DNA from: Chlorobiaceae bacterium
GTDB lineage: Bacteria; Bacteroidota; Chlorobiia; Chlorobiales; Chlorobiaceae
Length of the DNA stretch: 64,000 nucleotides
Direction of reading: 5' to 3'
Assembly (NCBI GenBank): GCA_013334225.1
Contig: JAAXXY010000011.1
Span: forward strand, 1-64,000
The stretch's first letter is position 1. Each line of letters opens with the position of its first letter. The notes below the pieces were generated by a model, which worked only from the letters and a program-made list of their open reading frames with translations, did no database searches and was not told the origin of the DNA. A program made the position numbers and the translations under genes. Below, in pieces: positions 12,073 through 23,054 of the stretch.

Positions 12073-14505
12073 ATGCTTGCTCAGATAGTATCAGAAAAAT
12101 TCATGAGGGGTGAACCTTGCAATGTAATGGTTTCACCACCTTTTGATGAGAAAATCCGGACAGGAAGTATGGTCATTCTTTCATCATGCAAAGGAAAGGG
12201 GACATTTTCTGTAGGTTATGTCATCGATACTGCGCCCGGTTATACGACGGAGGCTTCCGGACTTGAACTATCAGACGTGCTTCATGACGGGTTTCCGGTT
12301 CTAACCAGTTCGCTCATCATGCTCTCCGCCTGGATGGCCGATTACTATTTCGCAAGAAGAATCGAAACAATTGAAGCACTTATCCCCGCTGCCGTAAGGA
12401 CGACAATTCACGATATTGTCGAGCTGACTGCGTTCGAACTGAATGCCGACAAGCAAAAAATCATCAACACTGCCCTTCGACGTTCGATCATGCAGCTGAT
12501 GGTCAGGGAAAAAAGACTGACCGTCATGCAGCTGCAGAGAAAGCTCGGGAAAAAACAGTTGTACCAGACCCTCTCCGAGCTTGAAAGAGGGGGATATCTC
12601 GTGATGAAAAAGAAATTCTCTTTGACCAAACCAAAACTGAAAATTGCCTACCGGCTGAGCACGCCATTACCTGAAAATATTGAAACCTCTCTTTCTGCCG
12701 CCCCGAAGCAGCTTGAAGCCTTGCTGACACTTTCCGGTATGGAAGAACGTTGCTGTTTTTATGAAAAAACAGGCTGCTCGAGGGATATTCTGAATGCCCT
12801 TGTCAAAAAAGGGCTGTTAGAAAAAGTACCGGTCGAAGTGAAAAGTAATTTCTCGACAGGTTTCACTGAAAAAGCAGCTGCGCCGAAAAAACCGACTGCA
12901 GCTCAGAGTCAATTGCTTGAACAGCTTAGAGCCGCAGTTGAAAAAAATGAATACAAAACCTTTCTGCTGCATGGAGTTACCGGAAGCGGAAAAACCCTGG
13001 TCTACATCGAGCTTCTCAAAACCGTTCTGGCGTCAGGAAAAACAGCTATCGTTCTTGTTCCCGAAATAGCGCTGACCCCGCAAACCGCAGCACGTTTCAG
13101 GGAACACTTCCATGATGATATCACAATCATGCACAGCGGCATGAACAACCAGGAAAAGTATGACGCATGGCATGCCCTGCGGTACGGAAAAACAAAAATA
13201 GCCCTCGGCGCACGATCGACGGTTTTCGCTCCGCTCGAAAACATCGGGGCAATCATCGTTGACGAAGAACATGACAGTGCATACAAGCAGGACCGGCATC
13301 CCCGTTACCATGCCAGGGACACTGCAGTCATGAGAGCGATGTTCAGCAAAGCGATCTGTGTGCTCGGATCAGCTACCCCCTCTTTCGAATCGTACAACAA
13401 TACCATAAACAGCAAGTATACACTGCTCTCCCTCACGGAAAGAATCGACGGAGCGAAAATGCCGGTTATCAGGATGATCAGCATGAAAGACGCTCCAAAG
13501 GCTTCCGCATCGATTTCAGATCTGCTCTACCGGCAGATCGCCTTGCGCCTTGAACACAAGGAACAGGTTATTCTTCTTCAGAACAGACGAGGTTTTTCCG
13601 GAAGCATTTTCTGTCTATCATGTGGTCATATACCCGTATGCAGTTTCTGCAATATCCCCCTGGTCTATCATGCTTCGAAAAAACACCTTCGCTGTCATTA
13701 CTGTGGGCATACCATTGCTTACAAGGCATCCTGTTCCAGGTGCTCCTCCCCTGACATCTACTTCAAGGGCAGTGGAACGGAACGTATAGAGGAAGAACTG
13801 AGCACTCTCTTTCCGGGAGAAAAAGTACTGCGCATGGATGTTGACACCACTTCAAAAAAAGGAGCTCACGGCCGAATTCTCCGGGAATTTCAGGAGGGAA
13901 CGGCAAGCATTCTCCTCGGTACCCAGATGGTTTCCAAAGGGCTCGATTTTCCATCAGTGACCATGGTCGGTGTGCTTCTTGCCGACATCGGCCTCAACAT
14001 CCCCGATTTCAGGGCTTCTGAAAGAATATTTTCTCTCCTGACCCAGGTTGCGGGACGCGCCGGCAGATCTTCAAAACCGGGAGAAGTGTTCCTGCAGGTT
14101 TATAATACGGAAAACGATGTTTTCCCGGCGATCCTCCATGGCAGTTATGAAGAGTTTTTCCACAGGGAATCAGCTATCAGGAGACATCTGAACTATCCTC
14201 CTGCAACACGACTTATCAAATTCGAATGCTCTTCTCCTGATGAAAAAGCGGCTGAATCTGCAGCAGGATTCTGCGCAGAAACACTCGTTCATCATCTTTT
14301 ACCCGGCAAAGCCTCCATTCTCGGACCCGCACCTGCCGGCATCGCGAAACTCAGGGGCAGGTTTCGATACCATGTTCTGATGAAGCTCGCCGAAGGCAAG
14401 CTTTCACCTCTGTTCATCAGGGAGATGAGCGACAGTATAAGTGCGCGTTACCGCAAACAAGATCTTCTTTTCTCAATCGATGTCGATCCCCTGAACCTGA
14501 TGTAA
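12073..14505 (+). CDS. priA: Primosomal protein N' (replication restart helicase)
   Basis: 810 aa; LLHGVTGSGKTLVYIELL, DEEHD, Zn-binding CLSCGHIPVCSFCNIPL...CHYCGH...CSRCSS. Confidence 0.95.
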   Translation: MLAQIVSEKFMRGEPCNVMVSPPFDEKIRTGSMVILSSCKGKGTFSVGYVIDTAPGYTTEASGLELSDVLHDGFPVLTSSLIMLSAWMADYYFARRIETIEALIPAAVRTTIHDIVELTAFELNADKQKIINTALRRSIMQLMVREKRLTVMQLQRKLGKKQLYQTLSELERGGYLVMKKKFSLTKPKLKIAYRLSTPLPENIETSLSAAPKQLEALLTLSGMEERCCFYEKTGCSRDILNALVKKGLLEKVPVEVKSNFSTGFTEKAAAPKKPTAAQSQLLEQLRAAVEKNEYKTFLLHGVTGSGKTLVYIELLKTVLASGKTAIVLVPEIALTPQTAARFREHFHDDITIMHSGMNNQEKYDAWHALRYGKTKIALGARSTVFAPLENIGAIIVDEEHDSAYKQDRHPRYHARDTAVMRAMFSKAICVLGSATPSFESYNNTINSKYTLLSLTERIDGAKMPVIRMISMKDAPKASASISDLLYRQIALRLEHKEQVILLQNRRGFSGSIFCLSCGHIPVCSFCNIPLVYHASKKHLRCHYCGHTIAYKASCSRCSSPDIYFKGSGTERIEEELSTLFPGEKVLRMDVDTTSKKGAHGRILREFQEGTASILLGTQMVSKGLDFPSVTMVGVLLADIGLNIPDFRASERIFSLLTQVAGRAGRSSKPGEVFLQVYNTENDVFPAILHGSYEEFFHRESAIRRHLNYPPATRLIKFECSSPDEKAAESAAGFCAETLVHHLLPGKASILGPAPAGIAKLRGRFRYHVLMKLAEGKLSPLFIREMSDSISARYRKQDLLFSIDVDPLNLM

Positions 14506-14617
14506 GAGGACCAGGCTGTCCGGTTAGTTCACACAACTGCAGGACGCTTGCTTTCGATAAAATTGCATATATTCTTACTGGAACAAGAGTGGTCCTGCAT
14601 CATTTAATTACTGTTTT

Positions 14618-15121
14618 ATGACGGCAGCATTTCAATGGACAAGGGAATCGATAAAGCAATCCCCATTAAAAACCGCAGGAATAAGTATTTTTCTGATTCT
14701 CCGGTATGTCTTCGTTATTTTTTTCCTTTACGGGTTCTGGTTTAAACTCGTGAAAGGCTGGCTCTGGACAGACCTTATGTACGGCTACTTCACGAAAAGG
14801 TTCGCCGAGTTACCTCCAGGTTCTTTCCAGGCACAGTATCTCGAACATTTCGCCATTCCACTGGCATTGCCGATTGCATGGGTTGTCACCATCGGTGAGC
14901 TCATAATAGGAGTTTGCCTTGCACTCGGTATTGCCACGAGGGCAAATGCCGCCTTTGCACTGTTTCTTGTCCTGAACTTTGCGGCAGGTGGTTTTTATAA
15001 CCTGACACTACCCCCATTTATGGTTTTTTCTTTATTGATGATGGTTTTCCCTTCCGGCCACTGGTTGGGACTCGATGGAAAACTGAACAAAAAATACCCT
15101 GATTCGATCTGGTTCAGATAA
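14618..15121 (+). CDS. DoxX/DoxD-like membrane protein
   Basis: 167 aa, four predicted hydrophobic segments, IGELIIGVCLALGIATRANA pattern of the DoxX family. Confidence 0.6.
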   Translation: MTAAFQWTRESIKQSPLKTAGISIFLILRYVFVIFFLYGFWFKLVKGWLWTDLMYGYFTKRFAELPPGSFQAQYLEHFAIPLALPIAWVVTIGELIIGVCLALGIATRANAAFALFLVLNFAAGGFYNLTLPPFMVFSLLMMVFPSGHWLGLDGKLNKKYPDSIWFR

Positions 15122-15124
15122 GCA

Positions 15125-15946
15125 ATGATGCATAATCTTATCGGCAACCGCATCCCACGCGGAGCGCAAATCGTTCTTTTTTCAGTCCTGTTTACTGTGT
15201 CATTATTTTTGTTTTTCCCTGCACTTCACGCTGAAACGGAAAAAAATCTCTCTGCTCTCGAGCTTGCGGAAAAAGCATTCTGGAACCTGAACTACCGTAA
15301 AGCTGACTCCATTTACATCGCAGAACTGGCCAGAAGTCCCGGAAATGCCGAACTTTACTGGAAAAAAGCGAGAACGGAGGTCTCCATTGCAGAATCGGAT
15401 GACTACGACAAAAAAGAGGCCCGCATGCGGGATTACCGCCAGGCTGAGGAGCATGCACGAAAAAGCATCAGCCTCGACAGTACAAGCTCGAAAGGGCATG
15501 CATGGCTTGCCGCTTCTCTTGGAATCATGGCGGACAATGTCGGCTCGAAGGAAAAACTGAGACGGGCCAATGAAGTCAAACGGGAACTCGACATTGCATT
15601 ACGCATTAACCCGCATGACGAAACGGCGTTATCGATTCTCGGTTCCTACTACAAGGAAGCGGCGAATATCGGCTGGTTACAGCGATTACTCGGCAATACC
15701 TTTGTCGGGAAAATGCCTGAAGGAAATATCCAGCTCGCGGAAAAAGCGTTCAGGAAAGCAATTCTGGCTGACCCGAGGATCATAAGAAATTACCATGAAC
15801 TTGGCTTGCTACTGCTTGAAAATGACCGGAAAGCGGAAGCGGTTCCCCTCCTTAAAATGGCACTCGATAAACCAGTCCTGTTCGCAAGCGACAGAAGACG
15901 GCTGGAGGAAATTCGCCAGTCACTGAAAAAGCTTTCGAATGAATAG
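15125..15946 (+). CDS. Tetratricopeptide-repeat protein with signal peptide
   Basis: 273 aa; TPR-like helices (ALRINPHDETALSILGSYYKEAANIG; AILADPRIIRNYHELGLLLLENDRKAEAVPLL). Confidence 0.7.
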   Translation: MMHNLIGNRIPRGAQIVLFSVLFTVSLFLFFPALHAETEKNLSALELAEKAFWNLNYRKADSIYIAELARSPGNAELYWKKARTEVSIAESDDYDKKEARMRDYRQAEEHARKSISLDSTSSKGHAWLAASLGIMADNVGSKEKLRRANEVKRELDIALRINPHDETALSILGSYYKEAANIGWLQRLLGNTFVGKMPEGNIQLAEKAFRKAILADPRIIRNYHELGLLLLENDRKAEAVPLLKMALDKPVLFASDRRRLEEIRQSLKKLSNE

Positions 15947-15992
15947 ACTGAAGTCCGTATTGAAACGATATATGGCGGGAACAGAACTGCAA

Positions 15993-16219
15993 TGTTATCA
16001 CTCCGGCAGAAATAAGCCGCAAATAAATTCTGAAGACGGATTCTTCGCTTCGCCATCCATGAACAACTACTGCTTTCAGTATATTCACTGACCAAATTTT
16101 ACTGATTTATTGTTCATGTTCCGTGTGCGGAAGCGGCCGGATACGGGGAACTCAGAATGACAGGAACAAGGAGTTTGTTCAGAAAAAAGTTGATACTCTT
16201 GATCACCGGATTAATAAAC
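15993..16219 (-). repeat. MITE-like element, copy E (long-insert variant, internally deleted)
   Basis: Reverse complement contains TTATTAATCCGGTGATCAAGAG...GTCATTCTGAG...GAAGCGAAGAATCC...CTTATTTCTGCCGGAGTGATAAC; shares a ~105-bp internal segment with copy B. Confidence 0.8.
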
Positions 16220-16238
16220 TGATGCAGTCCCGGGACTC

Positions 16239-16691
16239 CTATTGCCTGCCTTTACCCGCAATCCCGAGAAGCGCCCTGACACCAAGTTGGTAGCTCTCAA
16301 ACCCGAACCCGCTGATAATACCGCTGCATACAGCGGAAATAACCGATTTGTGACGGAACTCCTCACGGGCGTAAATATTGGACAGATGCACCTCGACAAC
16401 AGGTATGCTCACCGCGCTGATAGCGTCGCGAAGAGCGATCGAGTAGTGGGTGAAAGCCCCGGCATTGAGAATGACGCCGGTGAAACCACCTCGATCTTCA
16501 CAGGCAAAGAGCTTCTCGAGCAGAGCGCCTTCATATTCCGATTGAAAAAATTCGAAGGAAATATCCGGAAAACTGTCTGAAAGCGACCTGTTGATATCTT
16601 CAAGAGTTCTGTAACCGTAAACCTGCGGTTCACGTTTTCCAAGCCTCGACAAATTCGGGCCGTTGAGAACAAGAATCGATGTTAAGCTCAT
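16239..16691 (-). CDS. aroQ: 3-dehydroquinate dehydratase type II
   Basis: 150 aa; LVLNGPNLSRLGKREPQVYG, NAGAFTHYSIALRDAI, VEVHLSNIYAREEFRHKSV. Confidence 0.93.
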   Translation of the reverse strand: MSLTSILVLNGPNLSRLGKREPQVYGYRTLEDINRSLSDSFPDISFEFFQSEYEGALLEKLFACEDRGGFTGVILNAGAFTHYSIALRDAISAVSIPVVEVHLSNIYAREEFRHKSVISAVCSGIISGFGFESYQLGVRALLGIAGKGRQ

Positions 16692-16714
16692 CTTTGCGAT
16701 CGGGACTGACTAAG

Positions 16715-18187
16715 TTACAGGATATACCGGCTGAGATCCCTGTCTTCGACCACATGGTTCAGTTTTTCCTTCACCATGCTTTCATCGATCTCGACCTGCT
16801 GATCGGAATAATTCTCCGGGATATTGAACATCAGTTCTTCAAGAAGCGTTGTCATGATGGTATGCAGACGCCTTGCGCCGATGTTCTCGACTGTTTCATT
16901 GACACGGGCTGCAGTCCTTGCGATCTGACGAATTGCTCCTTCGGTGAAAGTAAGGTCAACCCCTTCCGTTGCAAGTAATGCTGTATACTGCTTGATCAGG
17001 GCATTCCTGGGCTGCGTGAGAATCAGGAAAAAATCCTCTTCAGTGAGGCTTTTCAGCTCAACACGGATCGGGAACCTTCCCTGCAGTTCCGGTATGAGAT
17101 CAGAAGGCTTCGCCACATGGAAAGCGCCTGAAGCAATGAACAGGACATGGTCGGTTTTTACGATACCATATTTCGTGGCAACATTGGAACCCTCCACAAT
17201 CGGAAGAAGATCGCGTTGCACCCCTTCCCTGCTGACGTCGGGACCTTTGCTGCCGGCCCCGGTAGAGGCAGAAGCAATTTTATCTATCTCGTCGATAAAA
17301 ACAATGCCGGACTGCTCGACCTTGTTGATGGCTTCCTTCACAACACTATCCATGTCGATGAGCTTCTGGACTTCTTCGTGTTCAAGCAGCTTTCTTGCTT
17401 CGGCAATGGTAACTCTTCTTTTTTTGCGTTTCTTTGGCAATCCGCTCATAAGGTCCTGCATGATCCCGCCTATTTCCTCCATCTGCCCGAGGGGGCCGAG
17501 TATCTGCATCATCCCTCCGGGAGCGTCGCTCGATATATCAAGTTCGATCTGACGATCTTCGAGCTTTCCGCTGCGTAAACGCTCGCGCATCTTCTGGCGG
17601 CTCCGCCGGTTTATCTCTACAGAAGGGTCCTGTTCCTCGCCGGATACAGAAACCAATGCCTGCTCATCTTCCTGCTGTACCTCTTCCTCCCGGGACGCGA
17701 CAGGCGGAAGAAGGATATCGAGCAGCCTGTCCTCGACAAGCTGCTCGGCTTTTTCAAGGACTTCTTCCGATTTCTCGCTCCTGACCATCGCAACGGACTG
17801 ATCGACGAGATCACGGATCATGGATTCCACATCACGGCCTACATAACCCACCTCGGTAAATTTCGACGCCTCGACCTTCACGAAAGGTGCTCTGGCCAGT
17901 TTTGCCAGCCTTCGTGCGATTTCTGTCTTGCCCACACCGGTAGGTCCGATCATGATGATGTTGTTCGGCATGATCTCATCGCGGAGCTCGTCACTTACGT
18001 TCTGACGGCGCAGTCTGTTACGAAGGGCAATTGCAACCGATTTTTTCGCGTCTTTCTGTCCGATGATATATTTGTCAAGTAACGAAACGATCTGATTTGG
18101 TGTAAGATTATTCTCGGCAATCGATCCTTTTCCTCCATTGGAAGTTTCGTCTCTGACTAAAAGATTTGACTCTTTGGTTATACTCAT
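16715..18187 (-). CDS. hslU: HslU ATPase subunit of HslUV protease
   Basis: 490 aa; [50 protein letters not shown]-terminal DRDLSRYIL. Confidence 0.95.
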   Translation of the reverse strand: MSITKESNLLVRDETSNGGKGSIAENNLTPNQIVSLLDKYIIGQKDAKKSVAIALRNRLRRQNVSDELRDEIMPNNIIMIGPTGVGKTEIARRLAKLARAPFVKVEASKFTEVGYVGRDVESMIRDLVDQSVAMVRSEKSEEVLEKAEQLVEDRLLDILLPPVASREEEVQQEDEQALVSVSGEEQDPSVEINRRSRQKMRERLRSGKLEDRQIELDISSDAPGGMMQILGPLGQMEEIGGIMQDLMSGLPKKRKKRRVTIAEARKLLEHEEVQKLIDMDSVVKEAINKVEQSGIVFIDEIDKIASASTGAGSKGPDVSREGVQRDLLPIVEGSNVATKYGIVKTDHVLFIASGAFHVAKPSDLIPELQGRFPIRVELKSLTEEDFFLILTQPRNALIKQYTALLATEGVDLTFTEGAIRQIARTAARVNETVENIGARRLHTIMTTLLEELMFNIPENYSDQQVEIDESMVKEKLNHVVEDRDLSRYIL

Positions 18188-18273
18188 TGCAATTAGTTTG
18201 TAATTACCTCAAAACAGTTGAAGAGGGTCAGTTCCTCCTGCAGACGAACTGCAAGCAGATCTTACCGGTACAT

Positions 18274-18822
18274 TCAAACCTCTTCAACTACAATATGATC
18301 GTTTGTATAAATACAGATATCCGCAGCTATCTTCAAACTTTCATGGACGATATCTTTTGCGGAAAGCCCTGAATGTTTCATCAGTGAGCGGGCAGCAGCA
18401 AGAGCATACATACTCCCGCTGCCTATGGCGACAATTCCGTCTTCAGGCTCGATGACATCGCCGGTTCCGGAAATAATCAGGGCCCTGTCGTTACTGACAA
18501 TGGCAAGCATGGCTTCAAGACGCCGAAGGTACTTGTCGGTTCTCCAGTCTTTGGCAAGTTCTACCGCTGCCCGGTCGAGCTTGCCGTTGAAGGCTTCAAG
18601 TTTCTCCTCGAACCTGTCGAGCAGCGTCACCGCATCTGCAGTAGCTCCTGCAAAACCGGTGACATATTTCCCCTGATACACCCTTCTTATCTTGCGGGTT
18701 GAATGCTTGAGCACCGTATTGCCGAGCGTCATCTGCCCGTCACTGCCAAGCGCGGCTGAACCGTCCCTTATAACACCGATAACCGTTGTTGAACGGACCC
18801 GGGGTTTCTGATCTTTTTTCAT
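18274..18822 (-). CDS. hslV: HslV protease subunit
   Basis: 182 aa; [33 protein letters not shown]. Confidence 0.93.
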   Translation of the reverse strand: MKKDQKPRVRSTTVIGVIRDGSAALGSDGQMTLGNTVLKHSTRKIRRVYQGKYVTGFAGATADAVTLLDRFEEKLEAFNGKLDRAAVELAKDWRTDKYLRRLEAMLAIVSNDRALIISGTGDVIEPEDGIVAIGSGSMYALAAARSLMKHSGLSAKDIVHESLKIAADICIYTNDHIVVEEV

Positions 18823-18825
18823 AAA

Positions 18826-20277
18826 CTAAAATATTTTTCTTCTTAGCCTTGCAACAGGAATATGCATTTGTTCCCGATATTTTGCTACTGTTCTTCTGGC
18901 TATTCGAATGCCTTTTTTAAGTAATAATTCGGTAAGACTGTCATCACTGAGGGGATTTTCAGGATTTTCGGAACCGACCATTTCAACAATATACTGCCTG
19001 ATGATTTTGCTCGACAAATCCTCACCCTCTTCAGTTGACAAACCGCTGCCGAAAAAATATTTCAGCTCGAACACACCGAAGCGGGTCTGAACATATTTTC
19101 CATTCGCTGCCCGGCTGATCGTCGAAATATCGAGCCCTGTATCGGCTGCGATCGTTTTCATGCCAAGCGGCACAAGACGGTCGGGACCGGAGACAAAAAA
19201 CTCATATTGCCTTTTCATCAGTGCTTCAATAACCTTGATGAGGGTTTGACGCCGCGCTTCGATTGCACTGATGAATTCGCCCGCTTTCTGCAGGTTCTGA
19301 CGGATAAACTGTTTTTCCTCTTTCGGTGCTTTCCTGTTTTTCAGCAGACTCTGATAACGGTCGGAAACCTTTACCGACAGGGAACTTCTGTCGTTAAGAA
19401 CAGCAGTCAGTTCATTGTTTTCGTAGGTGACGATGAAATCGGGTGTAACGTAATGACCTCCCTCATCCTGAAAGATGCCGGGATGAGGATCGAGACTTGT
19501 TATAGCGGCAAGCGCCTCTTCAACCTGTTCGGCAGGTTCTCCGATTTTTCTCATGAACCGCTCAAATCTCCTGTGAAGGAAATCATCGAAATGATCATGC
19601 AGGATTCTGTATGCGATTTCGTATGTTTTTTTCCCGTAACGGCCCTCTCCCGCCTTGAGCTGAATAAGAAGCCTCCCCTGCAAATTCCTTGCAGCTATTC
19701 CCGGCGGATCGAGAAAACGGATTTTCTGAAGCATGGACTCGAACTCTTTTCTGCTGACCTCGATATCTTCGAGCGAGAGGCTTTCTATGATGACCTCATC
19801 TTTCTCAGTGAGATACTCATCGTTATCGAGGTTGCCGAGGATTTCAATCGCTATGCGTATTTCACGCAGTCCTATGCCTTCCTGCAAGGCAAGTTGCTTG
19901 AGCAGTGTTTCATGAAAACTGTCATGCTGGACAGCCTGGAAAAAACGCTCCTTCGGAGAATTGTCATACGAGAAGCTCATCCTCCCGTCTGGATTTTCAC
20001 CTGGCAATCTCTCTTCCCGACGTTCGTTAAGGGTACTTTTCCTGAAACGGTCAACAGAATCGAACATGTCCTCATTCCCTGAACTTCCGGAATCCCCCTG
20101 ATTATCGGCAACGGTATCCCGGTGCGCTTCTTCGAGCTCAAGCAGCGGGTTTTCCTGTACCTCTTCATATATCCGCTGTTCAAGGTTCAACAGCGGCAGT
20201 TGAATGAGCTGACTGCTCAGGATCTGCTGTGCAGACAGCTGAGTCTTCTGTTTCTGTTGAAGTTTTATACCTGGCAT
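18826..20277 (-). CDS. rpoN: RNA polymerase sigma-54 factor
   Basis: Start moved to M47 of the listed ORF (MPGIKLQQKQKTQLSAQQILSSQLIQLPLLNLEQRI); C-terminal RPN-box-like ARRTVAKYREQMHIPVARLRR. Confidence 0.93.
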   Translation of the reverse strand: MPGIKLQQKQKTQLSAQQILSSQLIQLPLLNLEQRIYEEVQENPLLELEEAHRDTVADNQGDSGSSGNEDMFDSVDRFRKSTLNERREERLPGENPDGRMSFSYDNSPKERFFQAVQHDSFHETLLKQLALQEGIGLREIRIAIEILGNLDNDEYLTEKDEVIIESLSLEDIEVSRKEFESMLQKIRFLDPPGIAARNLQGRLLIQLKAGEGRYGKKTYEIAYRILHDHFDDFLHRRFERFMRKIGEPAEQVEEALAAITSLDPHPGIFQDEGGHYVTPDFIVTYENNELTAVLNDRSSLSVKVSDRYQSLLKNRKAPKEEKQFIRQNLQKAGEFISAIEARRQTLIKVIEALMKRQYEFFVSGPDRLVPLGMKTIAADTGLDISTISRAANGKYVQTRFGVFELKYFFGSGLSTEEGEDLSSKIIRQYIVEMVGSENPENPLSDDSLTELLLKKGIRIARRTVAKYREQMHIPVARLRRKIF

Positions 20278-20849
20278 TTCTTCTTGGGGGAAGAATCGAC
20301 AAAAAGTCTCATATTCATAAACCACTCGGTTCCATACAACTCCTCGAGGGCATGACGCACATAATCGACAAGACGTAACTGCTGCATCTTTCCCTTTTCC
20401 ACCCCATGACGGCACATTGCATGTTTTTCATAAACAAGATAGTCCAAACCAAACTTTTTTCTTACGCGAATGGGAAACAATCTGCATGAAACCGGCTTGT
20501 CAAAATGACAATTCCCTTCGCGAAACGCTATTTCAACGGCACAGAAGGTAATGCCGTCCTTGATGCAGCTGAATACACACTCCTTTTTCCCGATCGTCAT
20601 GGTATATGCCCTTCCCTGATAAACCTCGATACCGCCATGCCGCCGGAAATGTTTACGGTTTTTTTCCGGAAGCATCCTGACCAGTTCCTCGGAAGGATTA
20701 CTGAAAAGCTCGACTTCTTCTTCAGCAAGAGGGGCTCCCAGTTCCCCTTCGACACAGCAGCACCCGTTGCATAAATCAAGATCGCACATAAAAAAAGCTT
20801 CCAGAAGCTCTTTGTCCACCAGAACATTTCCAACAGAAACAAGTGACAT
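20265..20849 (-). CDS. DUF3109 / YkgJ-like Cys-cluster protein
   Basis: 194 aa; CDLDLCNGCCCVEGELGAPL, CHFDKPVSCRLFPIRV. Confidence 0.8.
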   Translation of the reverse strand: MSLVSVGNVLVDKELLEAFFMCDLDLCNGCCCVEGELGAPLAEEEVELFSNPSEELVRMLPEKNRKHFRRHGGIEVYQGRAYTMTIGKKECVFSCIKDGITFCAVEIAFREGNCHFDKPVSCRLFPIRVRKKFGLDYLVYEKHAMCRHGVEKGKMQQLRLVDYVRHALEELYGTEWFMNMRLFVDSSPKKKCQV

Positions 20850-20910
20850 GATAAACCCTTTTCTTTTATGCTTGCGGCATCAGTGATTTTTTCATAGCTA
20901 TAAATATAAT

Positions 20911-21123
20911 ATGAAAATGACGGCATATTCCTTTAACGGGATGCATGCAGAAATAGTTGTCAATCCACAGGAATTACCGATAAACGAAGAGACCGTTCCG
21001 GATATGAAAAGGAGACTGAAAAGCGGTATCGAAACCTCCATGGCATCGGCAGGAAATAATACCGGTCACTCGAATGGCCATTATCGGCCGCAATCAATCA
21101 GCGCGGCTTTATGTAACCAATAA
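20911..21123 (+). CDS. Small hypothetical protein (70 aa)
   Basis: Isolated ORF between divergently placed genes; no clear RBS; may be spurious. Confidence 0.3.
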   Translation: MKMTAYSFNGMHAEIVVNPQELPINEETVPDMKRRLKSGIETSMASAGNNTGHSNGHYRPQSISAALCNQ

Positions 21124-21199
21124 AGCCGGAACTTGCAAAAAGACCGGTATATTTTCAATGCTCATTTCATGTCAATTTAACTGACTGTCAACAAGATAC

Positions 21200-22573
21200 A
21201 TGACCAGGACTGCGACCAGGTACGTCTGCTCGAACTGCGGATCGGTTTCTCTGAAATACCAGGGAAAATGCTTTGAATGCCAGAGCTGGGGTACTCTCCA
21301 GGAAATCAGAAGTGAACCGGAACCGAAAAAACGGAGCGGGAAACATCTCGACACACCGGTTTCTGTACAGAACCTGCATGACTTTGCACCTTCCGAGTAC
21401 CGGCGTATCATGACCGGTATCGGCGAGCTGGACAGGGTGCTTGGAGGCGGCATCATGCAGGCTTCGGCAATTCTCGTGGGCGGTGAACCGGGTATCGGCA
21501 AATCGACGCTCATGCTGCAGCTCGCGCCGCGCCTCGCTCCCCTGAAAGTGATGTATGTTTCCGGTGAAGAGTCACCGAACCAGATCCGTGAACGTGCTGC
21601 AAGACTTTCGATCAGGGCGGAAAACCTCTGGCTGGTTCCGGAAATCACTCTGGAGCGTATCCTCTGGGTCATGGAGAAAGAGCAGCCGGCACTCGTGATC
21701 ATCGATTCAATTCAAACCGTCCACTCGGAAGAGTACCAGAGTTCCGCCGGCACCATCACTCAGATCAGGGAGTGTGCCGCCATGCTGATCAGGGCGGCAA
21801 AGCGGCTTAACATCGTTCTGATGATCATCGGGCATATCACCAAGGAAGGAGCTCTTGCCGGTCCTAAAGCTCTCGAACATATGGTTGATACCGTCCTGCA
21901 GTTCGAAGGGGAAGGATCCCAGCGCTACAGGATAGTGCGATCGGTTAAAAACCGGTTTGGTTCAACAAATGAAATCGGGGTCTTCCGAATGGATGAAAAA
22001 GGTCTGGAAGAAGTCGTCAATCCATCCGAATTCTTTATTTCCGGCAGGAGAACGGATGTACCGGGCAATGCGATCCTTGCGGCAACGGAAGGGACTAGGG
22101 CGCTGCTTGTCGAAGTCCAGGCGCTTGTCTCGAAAACAAACTTTTCCATGCCGCAGAGGATCAGCACGGGGTTCGATCTGAAACGCATGTCAATCATTCT
22201 TGCCGTGCTTGAAAAAAGGCTGGGAATAGAAACATGGGGACAGGATGTCTTTGTGAAAATTGCCGGAGGGCTCAAACTTTCGGAACCGGCCGCCGATCTC
22301 GCCATAGCGGCAGCTATCGCATCCGGTCTCTTGAACCGGACGGTCGACCCGCTTTCCGTATGCTGCGGAGAGATAGGACTTTCAGGTGAACTCAGGGCAA
22401 TAAGCGACAGTGACCGGAGAATCCGTGAAGCGGCACATCTCGGGTTTGAACAGATTGTCCTTCCCGAATCAAACATCCGCGAACTCAAGCCCTCCATAAA
22501 AAAACTTCCCGTCACGGTAAGAGGCTGCAAAACCCTTCAGGATGCACTGCAGCACCTTGTCCGGCTTCCCTGA
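21200..22573 (+). CDS. radA: DNA repair protein RadA
   Basis: 457 aa; N-terminal YVCSNCGSVSLKYQGKCFECQSWGTL, Walker A GGEPGIGKSTL, KNRFGSTNEIGVF. Confidence 0.95.
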   Translation: MTRTATRYVCSNCGSVSLKYQGKCFECQSWGTLQEIRSEPEPKKRSGKHLDTPVSVQNLHDFAPSEYRRIMTGIGELDRVLGGGIMQASAILVGGEPGIGKSTLMLQLAPRLAPLKVMYVSGEESPNQIRERAARLSIRAENLWLVPEITLERILWVMEKEQPALVIIDSIQTVHSEEYQSSAGTITQIRECAAMLIRAAKRLNIVLMIIGHITKEGALAGPKALEHMVDTVLQFEGEGSQRYRIVRSVKNRFGSTNEIGVFRMDEKGLEEVVNPSEFFISGRRTDVPGNAILAATEGTRALLVEVQALVSKTNFSMPQRISTGFDLKRMSIILAVLEKRLGIETWGQDVFVKIAGGLKLSEPAADLAIAAAIASGLLNRTVDPLSVCCGEIGLSGELRAISDSDRRIREAAHLGFEQIVLPESNIRELKPSIKKLPVTVRGCKTLQDALQHLVRLP

Positions 22574-22680
22574 CCTGCACATTCGATATCGAAATTTTTA
22601 TAGCGACTTCTTTGACATATCGCTTTCGACTTTCTTACATTGTGTTACTGGAAAACGGTATAATATTCAAGGAGAGAATC

Positions 22681-23022
22681 ATGACACGTCTGCTGATCCA
22701 TTGGCTCATCAATGCTCTTGCAGTCTATGCAACTGCTCATATCCTCGACGGCATCCATATTAAAAGCTTCGGCACCGCTGTCCTGGTGGCACTTGTCCTC
22801 GGACTCATCAATGCCGTTATCAGACCGGTATTCGTCTTTTTATCAATTCCCTTCATTATCGTAACGCTCGGTCTTTTTCTTTTCGTGATCAATGCCCTGC
22901 TGCTTCAGCTGTCAGCATCGCTTGTCGGTGGATTTAACATCGACAGCTTCTGGTGGGCAGTGGCCGGTTCAGCGCTCATCAGTATCATCTCCTGGCTGGT
23001 CAGCACTGTTTTCAATATCTGA
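22681..23022 (+). CDS. Phage-holin family-4-like small membrane protein
   Basis: From ATG 22681: MTRLLIHWLINALAVYATAHILDGIHIKSFGTAVLVALVLGLINAVIRPV.. typical of this widely distributed family. Confidence 0.8.
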   Translation: MTRLLIHWLINALAVYATAHILDGIHIKSFGTAVLVALVLGLINAVIRPVFVFLSIPFIIVTLGLFLFVINALLLQLSASLVGGFNIDSFWWAVAGSALISIISWLVSTVFNI

Positions 23023-23054
23023 AAAAGATCCCTACGGCAACCTTACCTGCAACC

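Noticed and set aside
14540-14602. Inverted pair TGCAGGAC...GTCCTGCA after priA
   Set aside because: Short arms with a ~45-nt loop and no T-run; likely chance.
19207-20082. 291-aa + strand ORF
   Set aside because: Antisense to rpoN, whose sequence is unambiguous.
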